The notes beneath the pieces are model-generated. The model worked only from the letters and a program-made list of their open reading frames with translations. It was not told where the DNA came from and made no database searches. Positions 26,115 through 34,973 of a stretch of 64,000 nt of DNA are shown piece by piece (the first letter of the stretch is position 1; each line of letters opens with the position of its first letter). Source of the stretch: Tropicibacter sp. Alg240-R139 (GTDB lineage Bacteria > Pseudomonadota > Alphaproteobacteria > Rhodobacterales > Rhodobacteraceae); NCBI RefSeq assembly GCF_900537075.1, contig NZ_UNRA01000001.1, positions 1-64,000 on the forward strand. Reading direction: 5' to 3'. The translations under genes and the position numbers were made by a program.

Positions 26115-26642
26115 ATGAAATTCACAACAATGACGACACTCGTGGCCCTGTTCAGCGCCCCGACCCTCGCCATCGCTGGCGAAGATTGGAACGGCTTTTA
26201 CGCTGGTCTCCATTTTGGCGCGTCAGATGCTGACCTTACCAGCGGGACCGCAGGCCTCAGCGACCATTCTCCCGTCTATGGCGTTCAATTGGGGTACAAC
26301 CACTCCTTGTTCAACAACTGGGTCATCGGGGGCGAGCTGAGCTATGGCACTGCCGAATACAAGGGACTGGGCGCGTCCAAAGACATGGACACAACCCGGT
26401 TGAAAATAAGGGTGGGTTACGATCTTGGCCCGACCCTGGTGTATGGTGTTCTCGGCTACGCCAATGTTGACTTGGGATCTGCCAACGAAAGCGGCGCAAC
26501 CTACGGAATTGGAATCGGATACAAGGCAGCTGACAGAATAATCGTCAGCGGAGAACTTACCCGGGACAGCTTTGATATCAGATCCACTGGCGTTGACGTC
26601 GACACAACTCAGCTCGCGCTCGGAATTTCCTACCAATTCTGA
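26115..26642 (+). CDS. Small outer-membrane beta-barrel protein (Omp25/opacity-like)
   Basis: 175 residues. A signal peptide (MKFTTMTTLVALFSAPTLAI, cut near AIAG) is followed by about eight amphipathic strands and a C-terminal phenylalanine (ALGISYQF), the BAM signal of outer-membrane barrels. Pattern and length match the OmpA/Omp25 beta-barrel family. GAAAAGA lies upstream. Function is probably structural; no neighbour suggests more. Confidence 0.85.
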   Translation: MKFTTMTTLVALFSAPTLAIAGEDWNGFYAGLHFGASDADLTSGTAGLSDHSPVYGVQLGYNHSLFNNWVIGGELSYGTAEYKGLGASKDMDTTRLKIRVGYDLGPTLVYGVLGYANVDLGSANESGATYGIGIGYKAADRIIVSGELTRDSFDIRSTGVDVDTTQLALGISYQF

Positions 26643-26775
26643 TTGCCACTAAAGACAGCTGATCTGGCAACGATCATCGACAAAGCGGTTGCGGATTGCA
26701 AAATCGCAGTCCCATCCGCAAAGTCATCCAAAAACTCGCCCGAACGAGGGCAGAAATCACATAAGGAGACCGCTC

Positions 26776-26895
26776 ATGGAGACGGGTTCAATCATACTAT
26801 TTGTCGGAATTGTCGTCGGTGCCTGCATCCTGGGAGGCGCGATCCATTCGGGACTTAACAAAATAGCTCTGGCCATCGAAAAGCCGAAAACCTAA
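26776..26895 (+). CDS. Single-span small membrane protein
   Basis: A 39-codon reading frame (METGSIILFVGIVVGACILG as its first half) with one transmembrane helix and a short charged tail (IEKPKT). AAGGAG at 26764-26769, with ideal spacing to the ATG, supports translation. The short window between the barrel gene and the repeats contains no other frame as convincing. I do not recognise a family. Confidence 0.6.
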   Translation: METGSIILFVGIVVGACILGGAIHSGLNKIALAIEKPKT

Positions 26896-27023
26896 CCCGT
26901 ATTCCCGTGGCGAATAATCCATACCGAACGATCACCTCGCGCGCCATTGTCCCAAGCCGCAAGAGCGTCAAAAAAGCCTTTTCCGTACCACGCATCAGAA
27001 GGTCGATTTGCTGTGCCGCAGCG

Positions 27024-27056
27024 GTGCACGCTTGGTGCACGCATAGTGCACGCATG
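27024..27056. repeat. Three tandem 11-bp repeats with GTGCAC cores
   Basis: GTGCACGCTTG, GTGCACGCATA and GTGCACGCATG follow each other without gaps. Each carries the palindrome GTGCAC and the period is one helical turn. They lie 113 bp before the Fe-S assembly gene and could be a repeated protein-binding site. The rest of 26896-27168 shows nothing else. Confidence 0.7.
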
Positions 27057-27168
27057 TCACAGGCACGCTGTACCGTATCCTTTCGCAGTTGCGGCATTAA
27101 CACGCGACCTCTGGACGGCCCATGGTGCTTTCCCTATATAATCACTCAGGAAGCAGATCGAGGCCCTG

Positions 27169-27531
27169 ATGACTCATTCGACCGAACCCATGGAAGGCGC
27201 ACCGCTGATTGCGCCGTCCTCTGTCAATCACCCGCTTTATGACGCCGTGGTGGATGCCTGCCGGAGCGTGTATGACCCCGAAATCCCGGTCAACATTTAC
27301 GAGCTGGGGCTGATCTATACCATTGAGATCAACGAGGAAAATGCGGTTCGGGTAATCATGTCCCTGACCGCGCCCGGCTGCCCTGTCGCAGGTGAAATGC
27401 CCGGCTGGGTCGCCGATGCCGTCGACCCACTGCCCGGCGTCAAACAAGTCGACGTTGAACTGACCTGGGAGCCTCCCTGGGGCATGGAGATGATGTCGGA
27501 TGAGGCGCGTCTCGAACTGGGCTTTATGTAG
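27169..27531 (+). CDS. SUF/MIP18-type Fe-S assembly protein (DUF59, SufT-like)
   Basis: A 120-residue DUF59 domain protein. The signature DPEIPVNIYELGLIYTIEI (residues about 36-54) and the single conserved cysteine in TAPGCPVAGEMPG are present, ending in ELTWEPPWGMEMMSDEAR. In alphaproteobacteria such proteins accompany suf genes and aid maturation of Fe-S proteins. An A-type Fe-S carrier gene lies 1.5 kb downstream, but the sufBCDS genes are not in the window. Confidence 0.9.
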   Translation: MTHSTEPMEGAPLIAPSSVNHPLYDAVVDACRSVYDPEIPVNIYELGLIYTIEINEENAVRVIMSLTAPGCPVAGEMPGWVADAVDPLPGVKQVDVELTWEPPWGMEMMSDEARLELGFM

Positions 27532-27675
27532 GACACCCACGAAATCACCCAAATTTATCCACAGAAATCAATGGGATGTCACAAAACCTTTGTGTGCCCG
27601 TTACTATTCCGACGGATCACTGTCATACTTGGTCGGTAAGGTTTCGGCCAACAACGACCGTCGGAGATGACCCCC

Positions 27676-28917
27676 ATGCGCCACACCCTGGCCTGCGCTG
27701 CATTGCTGCTGTGCCCTACCTTCGCCCCAACCCTTGTTCATGCCGTTGGCGGCACTCAGCCACAGGTGAACGAACCCGCCCTCAGTTACGGCGACCGCCC
27801 CGCCTACCTGATCGACAAGCTGCCCGAAGGACCGCTCAAAACCAAACTGCAGTCCTGCGAAGGCCAGCCCCCCAAACGCAGCCTGTTTTCGATCGGCCAC
27901 CGAGGTGCGCCGCTGCTTTACCCCGAACACACTGTAGAATCAAACGTTGCTGCTGCCCGCATGGGGGCCGGTATTCTGGAATGCGACGTGACCTTTACCA
28001 AGGATCATGAGTTGGTCTGCCGCCACGCCCAGAACGATCTGCACACCACCACCAACATCCTGGTCAGTGACCTGGTCGACACCTGTATCGTGCCCTTCTC
28101 GCCTGCGACGAGTGGCGCTCCGGCGACGGCTGAATGCCGGACTTCGGACCTCACGCTGGAACAATTCCGCACGCTGAAACCCAAGATGGACAGTGCTGAC
28201 AAGACAGCTGCTACGGCCGAGGCCTATCAAGGCGGAGTCGCCCGGTGGCGGACAACGCTCTATGTCGATGGTGCGCGCAGCATGACGCACGCGGAATCCA
28301 TCGCGCTGTTCCGCGAATTAGGGGCCAAGTTTACCCCCGAACTGAAATCCCCCTCGGTTGAGATGCCCCACAACGGGTTCAGTCAAGCGGACTATGCGCA
28401 GAAGATGATCGACGAATACAAAGCGGCCGGAGTGCCTCCCGGGGACGTTTGGGCGCAATCCTTCAATCTTGAAGACGTACTGTACTGGATTGAAAACGAA
28501 CCAGACTTTGGAAAACAGGCTGTGTTCCTAGATGCCTCGTACCGGGTCGAAGGTTTCGACCACACTGACCCGGCGACCTTCCCACATGACTTTGCCGAAT
28601 TGAAGTCAAAAGGCGTCAATTACATCGCTCCGCCGATGTGGATGCTGGTGAGCGTCGAGGGCGGCAAGATGGTGCCCTCGGCCTGGGCCAAGGCCGCCAA
28701 AGAGGCAGATCTGAAGATCATCACCTGGACCCTGGAACGGTCGGGACCGCTGGCAAATGGCGGTGGCTGGTATTTCCAGTCGGTCAATGAGCTGACCAAC
28801 AACGATTCCATGTATTTCCAGGTGCTGGACGTGCTGGCGCAGGACGTAGGCGTCGAAGGTGTGTTCTCGGATTGGCCTGCAACTGTGACCTATTACGCAA
28901 ACTGCATGGGCCTCTGA
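27676..28917 (+). CDS. Exported glycerophosphodiester phosphodiesterase
   Basis: 413 residues. The ATG at 27676 is preferred over 27667 since GGAG lies 9 bases before it. A signal peptide is followed by the GDPD domain: SIGHRGAPLLYPEHTVES with the catalytic His-Arg, then ILECDVTFTKDHELVCRH with the metal-binding Glu/Asp and second histidine. The domain is longer than the minimal 250-residue form, as in periplasmic GlpQ-type enzymes. It would release glycerol-3-phosphate from deacylated lipids in the periplasm. A strong terminator follows. Confidence 0.92.
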   Translation: MRHTLACAALLLCPTFAPTLVHAVGGTQPQVNEPALSYGDRPAYLIDKLPEGPLKTKLQSCEGQPPKRSLFSIGHRGAPLLYPEHTVESNVAAARMGAGILECDVTFTKDHELVCRHAQNDLHTTTNILVSDLVDTCIVPFSPATSGAPATAECRTSDLTLEQFRTLKPKMDSADKTAATAEAYQGGVARWRTTLYVDGARSMTHAESIALFRELGAKFTPELKSPSVEMPHNGFSQADYAQKMIDEYKAAGVPPGDVWAQSFNLEDVLYWIENEPDFGKQAVFLDASYRVEGFDHTDPATFPHDFAELKSKGVNYIAPPMWMLVSVEGGKMVPSAWAKAAKEADLKIITWTLERSGPLANGGGWYFQSVNELTNNDSMYFQVLDVLAQDVGVEGVFSDWPATVTYYANCMGL

Positions 28918-28945
28918 TCCCCCCAAACCTATCAGGCCCATCACC

Positions 28946-28983
28946 GGAACCGTTCCTGTCGCATAGGGAACGGTTCCTTTTTT
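28946..28983 (+). terminator. Rho-independent terminator
   Basis: Arms GGAACCGTTCC (28946-28956) and GGAACGGTTCC (28967-28977) make an 11-bp stem followed by TTTTTT, directly behind the phosphodiesterase gene. Confidence 0.92.
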
Positions 28984-29055
28984 GTTGAACCGCAGCCCCT
29001 TGAGCCTTAGGCGGCAGCGTCCTAGATTAAGGGCAACGCGCAAACGGAGATCAAC

Positions 29056-29427
29056 ATGTTCGGCATTCCCGGCAAACAGGCTGTCACGATGACACCCAAG
29101 GCGGCGGCCCAGATCGCAAAGCTCATGGCCAAGGACGGCCACACGGGCCTGCGAATTGGCGTCAAGAAGGGTGGGTGCGCAGGCATGGAATACACCATGG
29201 AGTACGTAACCGACAACGATCCGCTCGACGAAGTTGTCGAGCAAGACGGTGCCCGCGTGATGATTGCGCCGATGGCGCAAATGTTCCTCTTCGGCACGCA
29301 GATCGATTATGAGGTTTCTTTGCTTGAGGCGGGATTCAAATTCAGCAATCCCAATGTGGTTGATGCCTGCGGGTGTGGTGAATCGATCAAGTTCAAGGGC
29401 GTCGACGAACTGCAGCAAGACGCCTAA
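29056..29427 (+). CDS. A-type Fe-S carrier protein (IscA/SufA/ErpA family)
   Basis: A 123-residue scaffold/carrier. The three cluster-binding cysteines are C41 (KKGGCAG) and C105/C107 (ACGCGES), with the family's spacing. It delivers 4Fe-4S or 2Fe-2S clusters to client proteins. Whether it is SufA or ErpA cannot be told without the suf operon. CAAACGGAGATCAAC gives a ribosome-binding site for the ATG. A family B repeat starts 28 bases after the stop. Confidence 0.94.
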   Translation: MFGIPGKQAVTMTPKAAAQIAKLMAKDGHTGLRIGVKKGGCAGMEYTMEYVTDNDPLDEVVEQDGARVMIAPMAQMFLFGTQIDYEVSLLEAGFKFSNPNVVDACGCGESIKFKGVDELQQDA

Positions 29428-29454
29428 CGTCGTGCTCTTTCTCTAGAAAAACAA

Positions 29455-29544
29455 GGCGCTCCCGCCCGTCATCAATGCCCCTGGCGGGACATCTCCTGCC
29501 GTTGGGCCAGGCTCATGCGGGCCTTGCCCGGATGAGCCTGGCCC
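29455..29544 (+). repeat. Structured intergenic repeat, family B, copy 2
   Basis: It has the same lead as copy 1 (GGCGCTCCCGCCCGTC, then ATCAATG) and CCGTTGGGCC before the stem. The hairpin arms are GGGCCAGGCTCAT (29504-29516) and ATGAGCCTGGCCC (29532-29544), with a shorter inner stem of CGGG/CCCG. Several stem pairs differ from copy 1 on both sides at once, so base pairing is conserved rather than sequence. Confidence 0.8.
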
Positions 29545-29595
29545 CTCGCCGTCCACAAAACGCAAGGCCGACAGGCCGAGCAGCTTGGTAACACG

Positions 29596-30513
29596 TCACG
29601 CGTACTGGTTTTGCAAGTGCACGTAAGTCTCATCATAACGCCGTGTCAGGTGCTCACCGGCAGTAATCACATCACTCGACCCCGGCGGAGCGACATTGGT
29701 GTCATACGCGGGGTTGAAGAACAGCGGTACGGACAGGCGCTCGTCGGCGCTCCCCACGACCCTATGTTCAGTTGCCTTGACCTGACCGGCGGTCCAAAAC
29801 TCCAACATCTCGCCAAAGTTGATCACGAACTCGCCGGGCTGCGTGTTCACCGCCTCCCACGCGCCGTCCGGCATTTTGACTTCAAGTCCGGGCACATCGT
29901 CGGTGGCTAGTAGCGTCAAACAGCCATAATCGGTATGCGCCGCGATCCCAAAATCCCGCGCGCCGGCCCAAGCCGGTCGTTTCGGATAGTAATTCCCCCG
30001 GAGCAGCGCCATCGGCGGATCGAATGCCGCATCAAACGCCGCCTCATCCTGTCCGACGACATGCGCAATCGCGCGCAGCACGTCCATCGCCACGCCCGAG
30101 GCCTCGTGAAAATAGAGCTGAATTCCCTCGCGAAACCCCTCTAAGCTTTCGGGCCAAAGGTTCGGCGCATAAACACTCAGCTTTCGTTCGTGAATTAGGT
30201 TGTCGGGATCTAGCTCAAACCCGCAATCGAACACCTGTTTATAATCCGGGTTCGCATTTGGATCGACCTGTTCGGACTGACCACCACCCCACCCCCGGTT
30301 GGAGCCAGTGCGCGCCATGTCCACAGCGCTCTTGCTTGACTCGGGCAGCAAAAAGAACCCGCGGTAAGTCTCGATCACCTCCACCACACGCGTGGCGCTG
30401 ATCCCTGTGTTGGTGATCTTGAGAAAACCGACCTCGCGCACTGCCAGCTCCAGCCGTCGCATTTCCACGCTGTTGCGCGCTTTGAGCAACTGCAAATCCA
30501 GGTTTTCGAGCAT
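29596..30513 (-). CDS. 2-oxoglutarate/Fe(II)-dependent oxygenase (isopenicillin-N-synthase family)
   Basis: 305 residues with the DIOX_N region followed by the double-stranded beta-helix core. Iron ligands are the His and Asp of AAHTDYGCLTLL and the distal His in KATEHRVVG, with the 2OG-binding Arg-x-Ser in ERLSVPLF. Bacterial members of this group include ethylene-forming-like and flavone/gibberellin-like enzymes, mostly uncharacterised. The gene stands alone, divergent from tpiA with 140 bp between, so context gives no substrate. Confidence 0.9.
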   Translation of the reverse strand: MLENLDLQLLKARNSVEMRRLELAVREVGFLKITNTGISATRVVEVIETYRGFFLLPESSKSAVDMARTGSNRGWGGGQSEQVDPNANPDYKQVFDCGFELDPDNLIHERKLSVYAPNLWPESLEGFREGIQLYFHEASGVAMDVLRAIAHVVGQDEAAFDAAFDPPMALLRGNYYPKRPAWAGARDFGIAAHTDYGCLTLLATDDVPGLEVKMPDGAWEAVNTQPGEFVINFGEMLEFWTAGQVKATEHRVVGSADERLSVPLFFNPAYDTNVAPPGSSDVITAGEHLTRRYDETYVHLQNQYA

Positions 30514-30653
30514 TGAGCGCCTCCCGCCGCTGACGATTGCGTGACGCGGCCTCTACCGGGTGGCCGTCTCGGGAGCAACCGGAATTGTCACCCCGCCCCG
30601 GCGATGCTATCGGGGTTGAGATAACACTACAGAACATTAGACGAGGGCAACAC

Positions 30654-31403
30654 ATGCGGCGCAAACTGGCGGCAGGCAATTGGAAAATGAACGGAACCAG
30701 CGCAGGTCTGGCCGAGTTGGAGAGCCTTGCCGGTTCCCACGCAGACACTGATGTCGACATCCTGATCTGCCCTCCTGCGACCTTGCTGCATCGTGCCGCT
30801 GAAAACGCCAAAGACACCCCTATTCGCATCGGTGGACAAGATTGCCACGCCAATGCATCGGGCGCGCATACCGGTGATATCAGCGCGCCGATGTTGGTTG
30901 ATGCGGGCACTACCGCGGTGATCGTTGGCCATTCGGAACGGCGCGAAGATCATGACGAGCGCAATGAAGACGTGCGCGCCAAGGCCAAGGCCGCCATCGA
31001 CGCTGGCCTGACGGCCGTGATTTGCCTGGGCGAGAGCCTGGCGCAGCGCGAGGCCGCCAACACGCTCGACATCATCGCGGGGCAAATGTCCGGCTCGATC
31101 CCGGATATGGCGACGGGCGAAAACGTGGTGATCGCCTATGAACCGATATGGGCTATCGGCACCGGCAAAGTGCCAACACTGGAGCAGATTGGCGAAGTGC
31201 ATGATTTCATCCGCTCGCATCTGGAGCGCCGTTTTGGCGAAGGTGTTGGCCGCTCGATCCGCCTGCTCTATGGCGGATCGGTCAAACCCACCAACGCCGC
31301 CGAAATTTTTGCGGTCCCGAATGTCGACGGGGCCTTGGTTGGCGGTGCCAGCCTCAAGGCAGCGGATTTCTCGCCGATCATCACGGCCCTCGAACAGGCC
31401 TGA
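30654..31403 (+). CDS. tpiA: Triose-phosphate isomerase
   Basis: A 249-residue TIM barrel. NWKMNG carries the active-site lysine, VGHSERR holds the catalytic histidine, and [11 protein letters not shown] is the PROSITE-like signature with the catalytic glutamate, with LYGGSVKP near the C-terminus. CGAGGG precedes the ATG at 30654; an upstream frame extension is not family sequence. It interconverts dihydroxyacetone phosphate and glyceraldehyde-3-phosphate in central metabolism. Confidence 0.97.
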   Translation: MRRKLAAGNWKMNGTSAGLAELESLAGSHADTDVDILICPPATLLHRAAENAKDTPIRIGGQDCHANASGAHTGDISAPMLVDAGTTAVIVGHSERREDHDERNEDVRAKAKAAIDAGLTAVICLGESLAQREAANTLDIIAGQMSGSIPDMATGENVVIAYEPIWAIGTGKVPTLEQIGEVHDFIRSHLERRFGEGVGRSIRLLYGGSVKPTNAAEIFAVPNVDGALVGGASLKAADFSPIITALEQA

Positions 31404-31410
31404 CCCCCAG

Positions 31411-31470
31411 CTTCATCTTTTCAAAAATACTCCGGGGGAGTCGCGCAGCGACGGGGGCAGCGCCCCCTCC
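31411..31470 (-). repeat. Dispersed intergenic repeat, family A, copy 2
   Basis: Inverted relative to copy 1: CTTCATCTTTT, then CAAAAATACTCCGG, then the GC hairpins GTCGCGCAGCGAC and GGGGGCAGCGCCCCC. It lies directly behind tpiA, before the bidirectional terminator. Confidence 0.85.
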
Positions 31471-31485
31471 TTCCTCTCAACAAAT

Positions 31486-31516
31486 AAAGCCGGGCTTGTT
31501 TCCAAGCCCGGCTTTT
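31486..31516. terminator. Bidirectional terminator between tpiA and dctM
   Basis: Arms AAAGCCGGGCTTG (31486-31498) and CAAGCCCGGCTTT (31503-31515) form a perfect 13-bp stem with T-rich flanks on both strands. It serves the convergent tpiA and dct transcripts. Confidence 0.92.
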
Positions 31517-31535
31517 TCTTTGCCCGAAACACGCG

Positions 31536-32954
31536 CTAGTTTGTTATGATCTCCGGCCCCATCACCGCGTTGGGAATAGCAGTGCTGAGCCATGGGATGT
31601 AGGTCACCATGATCAGGAAAACGAAGAGAACTGCCAGGAACGGCAGGGCAGCGCGCACGACGCCCATCATAGGCATCCCCGCCACCCCAGAGGTCACAAA
31701 CAAATTGAGCCCCACAGGTGGCGTAATCATCCCGATTTCCATGTTCACTACCATGATGATGCCCAGATGGATCGGATCGATGCCCAGTTCGATGGCAATC
31801 GGGAACACCAGCGGCGCGACAATGACCAACAGGCCCGAGGGTTCCATGAACTGACCGCCGATCAGCAGGATCACGTTCACGACGATCAGGAACATGATCG
31901 GACCAAAACCGGCCGACAGCATCGCGCTGGCGATATTTTGCGGCACCTGCTCTTCGGTCAGAACATGTTTCAGGATCAGCGCGTTGGCGATCACGAACAT
32001 CAGCGTCACGGTCAACTTGCCTGCCTCAAACAGCGCCTGCTTGGTATCGGGGTGTACCCAGACCGACAGCACCGCCAACGGGTTCTGTATCACAGAACGA
32101 CGCGCGCGCCCCGCCCGTTCGGCCAGCGGCCCCATATCGCGATAGACAAAAGTCGCCACGAAGAACGCATAGACCGAGGCCACTGCAGCCGCTTCGGTCG
32201 GGGTAAAAATTGCCCCTTCTTTGTACAGACCCAGCTCGGACGAATACCACGGATAGCCATAGATGCCGACCATGATAATCACGATCAGGAACAGCCCCCA
32301 GAATGCATCGCGGAACGCGGCACCAATTTCGCGCCAGCCCGCCCATTTGCCCTTGGGCATGTTCTTAAACCGGGCGATCACATAGATGGTCACCATCAGC
32401 ATCAAACCAGCCAGAAGACCTGGAATGATCCCCGCCAGGAACATCCGCCCCACCGACACATCCACCGAGGCCGCATAGACCACCATCACGATCGACGGCG
32501 GGATCAAGATACCAAGCGTACCCGCGTTGCAAATCACGCCAGCGGCAAACTCCTTGGTATAACCCGCCTGACGCATGGCTGCGATCACAATGGACCCAAT
32601 CGCCACAACCGTCGCGGGGGACGAGCCGGACAGGGCTGCAAACATCATGCAGGCAAAGACGCCCGCAATCGCCAGACCACCCTGGAAATGCCCCACGCAG
32701 GCAATCGCAAACCGGATGATCCGCTGCGCCACGCCACCCGTGGACATGAATGTCGAAGCCAGAATGAAGAACGGGATCGCCAACAGGGTGAAATGCCCTT
32801 CAAAGGCTTCGAACAATGTGCCAGCGACCGACGCCAGTGAACTGTCGGAATAGACCAGCAGGAACAAGGTCGAGCTGAGACCAAGGGACACCGCAATGGG
32901 CACCCCGATCAGCATCAGGCCAACGACCATGCCAAACAGAAGAATGACGTCCAT
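31536..32954 (-). CDS. dctM: C4-dicarboxylate TRAP transporter large permease DctM
   Basis: A 472-residue DctM protein with about 12 helices and conserved blocks GSSPATVVAIGSIVIAAMR, GTLGILIPPSIVMVVYA and GMITPPVGLNLFVTSG. An insert of roughly 60 polar residues around the middle (RDMGPLAERAGRARRS) is longer than in the first TRAP operon. It overlaps dctQ by one base. Together with dctQ, dctP and the adjacent dctDB it forms a dicarboxylate uptake system. Confidence 0.93.
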   Translation of the reverse strand: MDVILLFGMVVGLMLIGVPIAVSLGLSSTLFLLVYSDSSLASVAGTLFEAFEGHFTLLAIPFFILASTFMSTGGVAQRIIRFAIACVGHFQGGLAIAGVFACMMFAALSGSSPATVVAIGSIVIAAMRQAGYTKEFAAGVICNAGTLGILIPPSIVMVVYAASVDVSVGRMFLAGIIPGLLAGLMLMVTIYVIARFKNMPKGKWAGWREIGAAFRDAFWGLFLIVIIMVGIYGYPWYSSELGLYKEGAIFTPTEAAAVASVYAFFVATFVYRDMGPLAERAGRARRSVIQNPLAVLSVWVHPDTKQALFEAGKLTVTLMFVIANALILKHVLTEEQVPQNIASAMLSAGFGPIMFLIVVNVILLIGGQFMEPSGLLVIVAPLVFPIAIELGIDPIHLGIIMVVNMEIGMITPPVGLNLFVTSGVAGMPMMGVVRAALPFLAVLFVFLIMVTYIPWLSTAIPNAVMGPEIITN

Positions 32955-33646
32955 TATTTCTCTCCCCCGTTCTCGCCCTCTGTGGCACGGGCCCGGGCCT
33001 CGTCCAGCTCATCTTCAACTTCGTGGCTGGCGACCATGCGGTCTGCCTCGCCGGACCAGATCTGAACACCGGCCTGCGCGAAGCGCAGCACCAACAGCAG
33101 CATCGAAATCGGCAAGACCAGATAGGGCACCACCTTGGGTAGTTTCTCGTATTGGTCGCCGTAGTTGATCAGATCTTCGAGAAACGAGAACAGACCGATC
33201 ATCGGCACATCCTGCACCTCGTAAAACGACTGGCTGCGCGCCTTCATGTCAAACCCGGTGGGAAACCAGCGGCCGCTGGTCGGCGGCAGATCGGCAAAGA
33301 CAGCCCAGTAATCATAGGCCCCCTTGAGCATCAGCAACGAAAACATCAGGCAAGCGGCAACGGTGATCAACCCCAGAACCCGGCGTCCGGCAGACGGCAA
33401 CAAGTTCACGATGGCATCAACACCCAAGTGCGCGTGCTTTTTGACCGCGTATGACGCGCCCAGCAGAACCAGCCAGGCAAACAGAAACACCGTCGCCTCC
33501 AGCGCCCACAGAATGTTTGAGTTGAATGCAAAGCGCGCAACGACGTTTGCGAAGGTGATTATCGTCATCAGCCCCAAAAGCACCGCAATCACGGTCTCCT
33601 CGAACCGGTCGACGAACCCGGATGACCCGGTGTTCTGACCAGACAT
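32954..33646 (-). CDS. dctQ: TRAP transporter small permease DctQ
   Basis: A 230-residue membrane protein with four hydrophobic segments. It is longer than the usual 160-180 residues because of a periplasmic loop (SGRWFPTGFDMKARSQ) and a charged cytoplasmic tail rich in Glu and Arg. The loop is typical of DctQ subunits in dicarboxylate (succinate/malate/fumarate) systems. GAGGA lies before the ATG. Separated from dctP by 133 bp containing a strong hairpin. Confidence 0.92.
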   Translation of the reverse strand: MSGQNTGSSGFVDRFEETVIAVLLGLMTIITFANVVARFAFNSNILWALEATVFLFAWLVLLGASYAVKKHAHLGVDAIVNLLPSAGRRVLGLITVAACLMFSLLMLKGAYDYWAVFADLPPTSGRWFPTGFDMKARSQSFYEVQDVPMIGLFSFLEDLINYGDQYEKLPKVVPYLVLPISMLLLVLRFAQAGVQIWSGEADRMVASHEVEDELDEARARATEGENGGEK

Positions 33647-33684
33647 ATCACTGTCCTCGTTTTGTTTTGGAATTTTGAGTTTAT

Positions 33685-33708
33685 GGCGGGCCGATCAACC
33701 GGCCCGCC
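33685..33708 (-). terminator. Hairpin between dctP and dctQ
   Basis: Arms GGCGGGCCG (33685-33693) and CGGCCCGCC (33700-33708) form a 9-bp stem with a 6-base loop. There is no clear T-run, so it is more likely a 3' stabiliser or attenuator that raises dctP mRNA over dctQM than a full terminator. Confidence 0.7.
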
Positions 33709-33779
33709 CGCGCGCGCATCCAACACTCCCCAGCTTCGGACGCGGCGCTATTTGATTGGCGTGTTCTCTACGCCGTTAT

Positions 33780-34781
33780 TTAGAAACCGGCGTTGATCGC
33801 CTGAGCTGCGTCGATCTTGTCCTGACCCACGTCGCCTGCGAACTTGTCCCAGACCGGCTTCATGGTGTCGACCCAAGCCTGGCGCTGCGTGGCGTCCAGC
33901 TGACGGATGGTGCCGCCAGCATCAATGATCGACTGCTTGGCCGCCTCGTTGACTGCAAAGGCCTCGCCATTGCGGGTCTCAGTGACTTCGCTCAGGATGG
34001 TGGTGAATTGATCACGCACGGCCGGGTCCAGGCTGTCCAGCCAGTCGACCGAGGTCACGACCAGATAGTCGATGATGCCGTGGTTGGTTTCGGTTACACC
34101 GTCCTGAACCTCAAAGAACTTCTTACCGTAGATGTTCGACCAAGTGTTCTCCTGCCCGTCGACAACGCCCTGCTGCAGCGCGCCATAGACTTCGGAAAAC
34201 GCCATTTTCTGGGGTGAACCGCCGATGGCTTCCATCTGCGCCACCAGCACGTCCGAAGACTGCACGCGGAATTTCAAACCGTTCGCGTCGGTAGGCTCAA
34301 CCAGCGGCTTGCTAGCCGACATCTGCTTCATGCCGTTGTGCCAGAACGCCAGACCCTGCAGGCCACGGCGCTGCATGCTGTCCAGCATCGCCTGGCCGTC
34401 GTCGGACGATTGGAAGGCATCCACAGCTTCGATGTTCTTGAACATGAACGGCAAGTCGAACAGGCGGAACTGCTTGGTGAACTTTTCGAACTTCGAGAGC
34501 GACGGCGCGGCAAGCTGCACGTCTCCCTGCAACATGGCCTCAAGCACCTTGTTGTCGTTATACAGCGTGGAGTTCGGATAGACTTCCATGCACATGGTGC
34601 CGTTCATCTCGTCGTTGACACGTTGTTCCAGCAACGAGGCGGCGATCCCTTTGGGGTGCTTGTCGGTGTTTGTGACGTGCGCAAATTTGACGACGATCTC
34701 GCCATCATCACAGGCCGCAAAGCCTGCGCTTGCGGTGACGCTTAGCGCCAGTGCGGTTGCAGCGGTTGTTAGAAATTTCAT
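33780..34781 (-). CDS. dctP: C4-dicarboxylate-binding periplasmic protein DctP
   Basis: A 333-residue TRAP binding protein with a Sec signal peptide (cleaved near AGFAAC). Conserved DctP features are KFAHVTNTDKHPKG near the mature N-terminus, the ligand-arginine region ANGLKFRVQSSDV, and VVDGQENTWSNIY. Linked dctQM and dctDB genes support a C4-dicarboxylate ligand. Two matching dyads upstream of the gene are the probable DctD sites. Confidence 0.93.
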   Translation of the reverse strand: MKFLTTAATALALSVTASAGFAACDDGEIVVKFAHVTNTDKHPKGIAASLLEQRVNDEMNGTMCMEVYPNSTLYNDNKVLEAMLQGDVQLAAPSLSKFEKFTKQFRLFDLPFMFKNIEAVDAFQSSDDGQAMLDSMQRRGLQGLAFWHNGMKQMSASKPLVEPTDANGLKFRVQSSDVLVAQMEAIGGSPQKMAFSEVYGALQQGVVDGQENTWSNIYGKKFFEVQDGVTETNHGIIDYLVVTSVDWLDSLDPAVRDQFTTILSEVTETRNGEAFAVNEAAKQSIIDAGGTIRQLDATQRQAWVDTMKPVWDKFAGDVGQDKIDAAQAINAGF

Positions 34782-34973
34782 CTGCTCTCTCCCTACAGAT
34801 TATCTGAACCAGATTGGCCAACGCCGGAATTCGGCGAACTGAGGACAGTGAACCGACTCAGTGCGAGCAGCTCAACGCTTTGTAAGAAACCAGCACCGAT
34901 TCCGGTTTTTTTGTTTATTTGCTTATCATTACCTGGAAATCTCGCAATCTTAGGAAACACCCAGCCTCCTCGA

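Noticed and set aside
27024-27056. CRISPR array
   Set aside because: Three 11-bp repeats without spacers and no cas genes; too short and gapless for CRISPR.
26907-27242. 111-codon forward frame over the GTGCAC repeats
   Set aside because: No ribosome-binding site, overlaps the well-supported Fe-S assembly gene in another frame, and has low-complexity composition.
31767-32840. 357-codon forward frame opposite dctM
   Set aside because: Antisense shadow rich in Arg, His and Gln with no domain; dctM on the other strand is certain.
34782-34973. Sigma-54 promoter before dctP
   Set aside because: No GG-N10-GC pair with -24/-12 context was found on the relevant strand, in line with the loss of GAFTGA in the regulator.
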